From contig DIAV01000110.1 of assembly GCA_002415895.1 (NCBI GenBank), forward strand, positions 1-16,707: a DNA stretch of 16,707 nt. Direction: 5' to 3'. The position numbers and the translations under genes were made by a program. The notes below the pieces were generated by a model that was not told the origin of the DNA, ran no database searches, and worked only from the letters and a program-made list of their open reading frames with translations. How positions within the stretch are numbered: position 1 is the first letter of the stretch; each line of letters begins with the position of its first letter. Below are positions 16,367 to 16,707 of this stretch, in pieces. The stretch comes from Anaerolineales bacterium UBA5069 (lineage in GTDB: Bacteria > Chloroflexota > Anaerolineae > Caldilineales > Caldilineaceae).

Positions 16367-16707
16367 TCAGTTTGGCAGCGCGTCGGCCTTCGCCCATCCT
16401 GCCAACCCATCGGCGGCGCGCAGGCGCACCCACGATGCCCCGCCATTTGCGACAGGGTAGGCGGTAAATTGATCGTTTGGCTCAAGTACAGTGAAGGGGG
16501 TGCCGCTGCTATAGACTTCAAGCACGTTGGATGCAGAAGCAGCAGAGGCGTACATAGAGAGCGGTGTGGTGGCCGTGACAACCGTCCCCACAGTAAAGAC
16601 AAAGGGCGTAGGGGTAGGCGGCGGCGCATCTACGGGGGCGGCCGCTTCGGACTCGGTGCCGGCGGCGTTGCCTTCGGCCTGCACGTCCACCACCACACCG
16701 CCCGCGC
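16367..16707 (-). CDS. SH3b-like exported protein, C-terminal part (5' end outside window)
   Basis: The frame is open from the right edge of the window to the TGA at 16369-16367, giving 112 codons plus stop. A GTG at 16696 lies within a run of Val codons and is probably internal, since the frame continues upstream as Ala-Gly-Gly. The visible part begins with an acidic Ala/Glu/Pro linker (AAAPVDAPPPTPTPF), the same Pro/Thr linker style as the other exported proteins here. It ends in a compact beta-rich domain (TPLSMYASAASASNVLEVY, GTPFTVLEPNDQF, ASWVRLRAADGLAGWAKAD). The WVRLR...GWA pattern fits an SH3b domain, although the usual RSGPG loop is replaced by YASAASASN. The function is unknown; it is probably an extracellular or lipid-anchored envelope protein. 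A terminator follows the stop. Confidence 0.75.
   Translation of the reverse strand, partial: AGGVVVDVQAEGNAAGTESEAAAPVDAPPPTPTPFVFTVGTVVTATTPLSMYASAASASNVLEVYSSGTPFTVLEPNDQFTAYPVANGGASWVRLRAADGLAGWAKADALPN

Overview
The window is GC-rich, tightly packed bacterial chromosome with no insertion sequence, phage gene, CRISPR array, rRNA or tRNA that I can see. Several exported proteins combine Thr/Pro/Ala-rich linkers with bacterial SH3 (SH3b) domains. Together with an acyl-ACP-reductase-like fusion protein and the style of the housekeeping genes, this suggests Chloroflexota (Anaerolineae/Caldilineae-like). That placement is an inference from protein style, not from a marker-gene comparison.

Left part (1-2919, plus strand): the 3' end of an S-methyl-5'-thioadenosine phosphorylase gene; then a free-standing rpmG (ribosomal protein bL33) with a clear sigma70-type promoter and an intrinsic terminator; then a secreted SH3b surface protein that ends at a perfect 34-nt palindrome. 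Next (2981-6221, minus strand): a Thr/Pro-rich lipoprotein gene translationally coupled (TGATG) to a small three-helix membrane protein, and upstream of them glmS. The glmS leader, about 445 nt from a proposed promoter, carries what I read as a glmS self-cleaving ribozyme (6357-6586, minus strand). It has the A|GCGC cleavage site, P1, the UGACGAGG core, P2.1, the AGCGGAUG strand, P3, P4 and P4.1 in the right order, plus a two-hairpin insertion inside P2.1. This is the most notable element of the window. Nested palindromes lie at the glmS promoter, between glmS and the divergent operon.

Middle (6932-10304, plus strand): a probable operon of a SixA-like histidine phosphatase, a HAD-IB phosphatase (ATGA-type overlap), an amidase-signature hydrolase and a class I SAM methyltransferase. 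After a long structured inverted repeat (10389-10461) comes a 729-residue protein (10527-12716). It fuses an N-terminal domain like stand-alone Firmicutes 'quinate 5-dehydrogenase' proteins to a C-terminal module resembling cyanobacterial long-chain acyl-[ACP] reductase, with a hydrophobic tail. A near-ideal bidirectional terminator (12734-12777) separates it from the convergent genes.

Right part (12838-16707, minus strand): a membrane-anchored SH3b plus thermonuclease (SNase) protein, ligA (NAD-dependent DNA ligase), and the C-terminal part of another SH3b-like exported protein that runs off the window. Several large antisense ORFs, notably opposite glmS and ligA, are GC-driven shadows and are left out.
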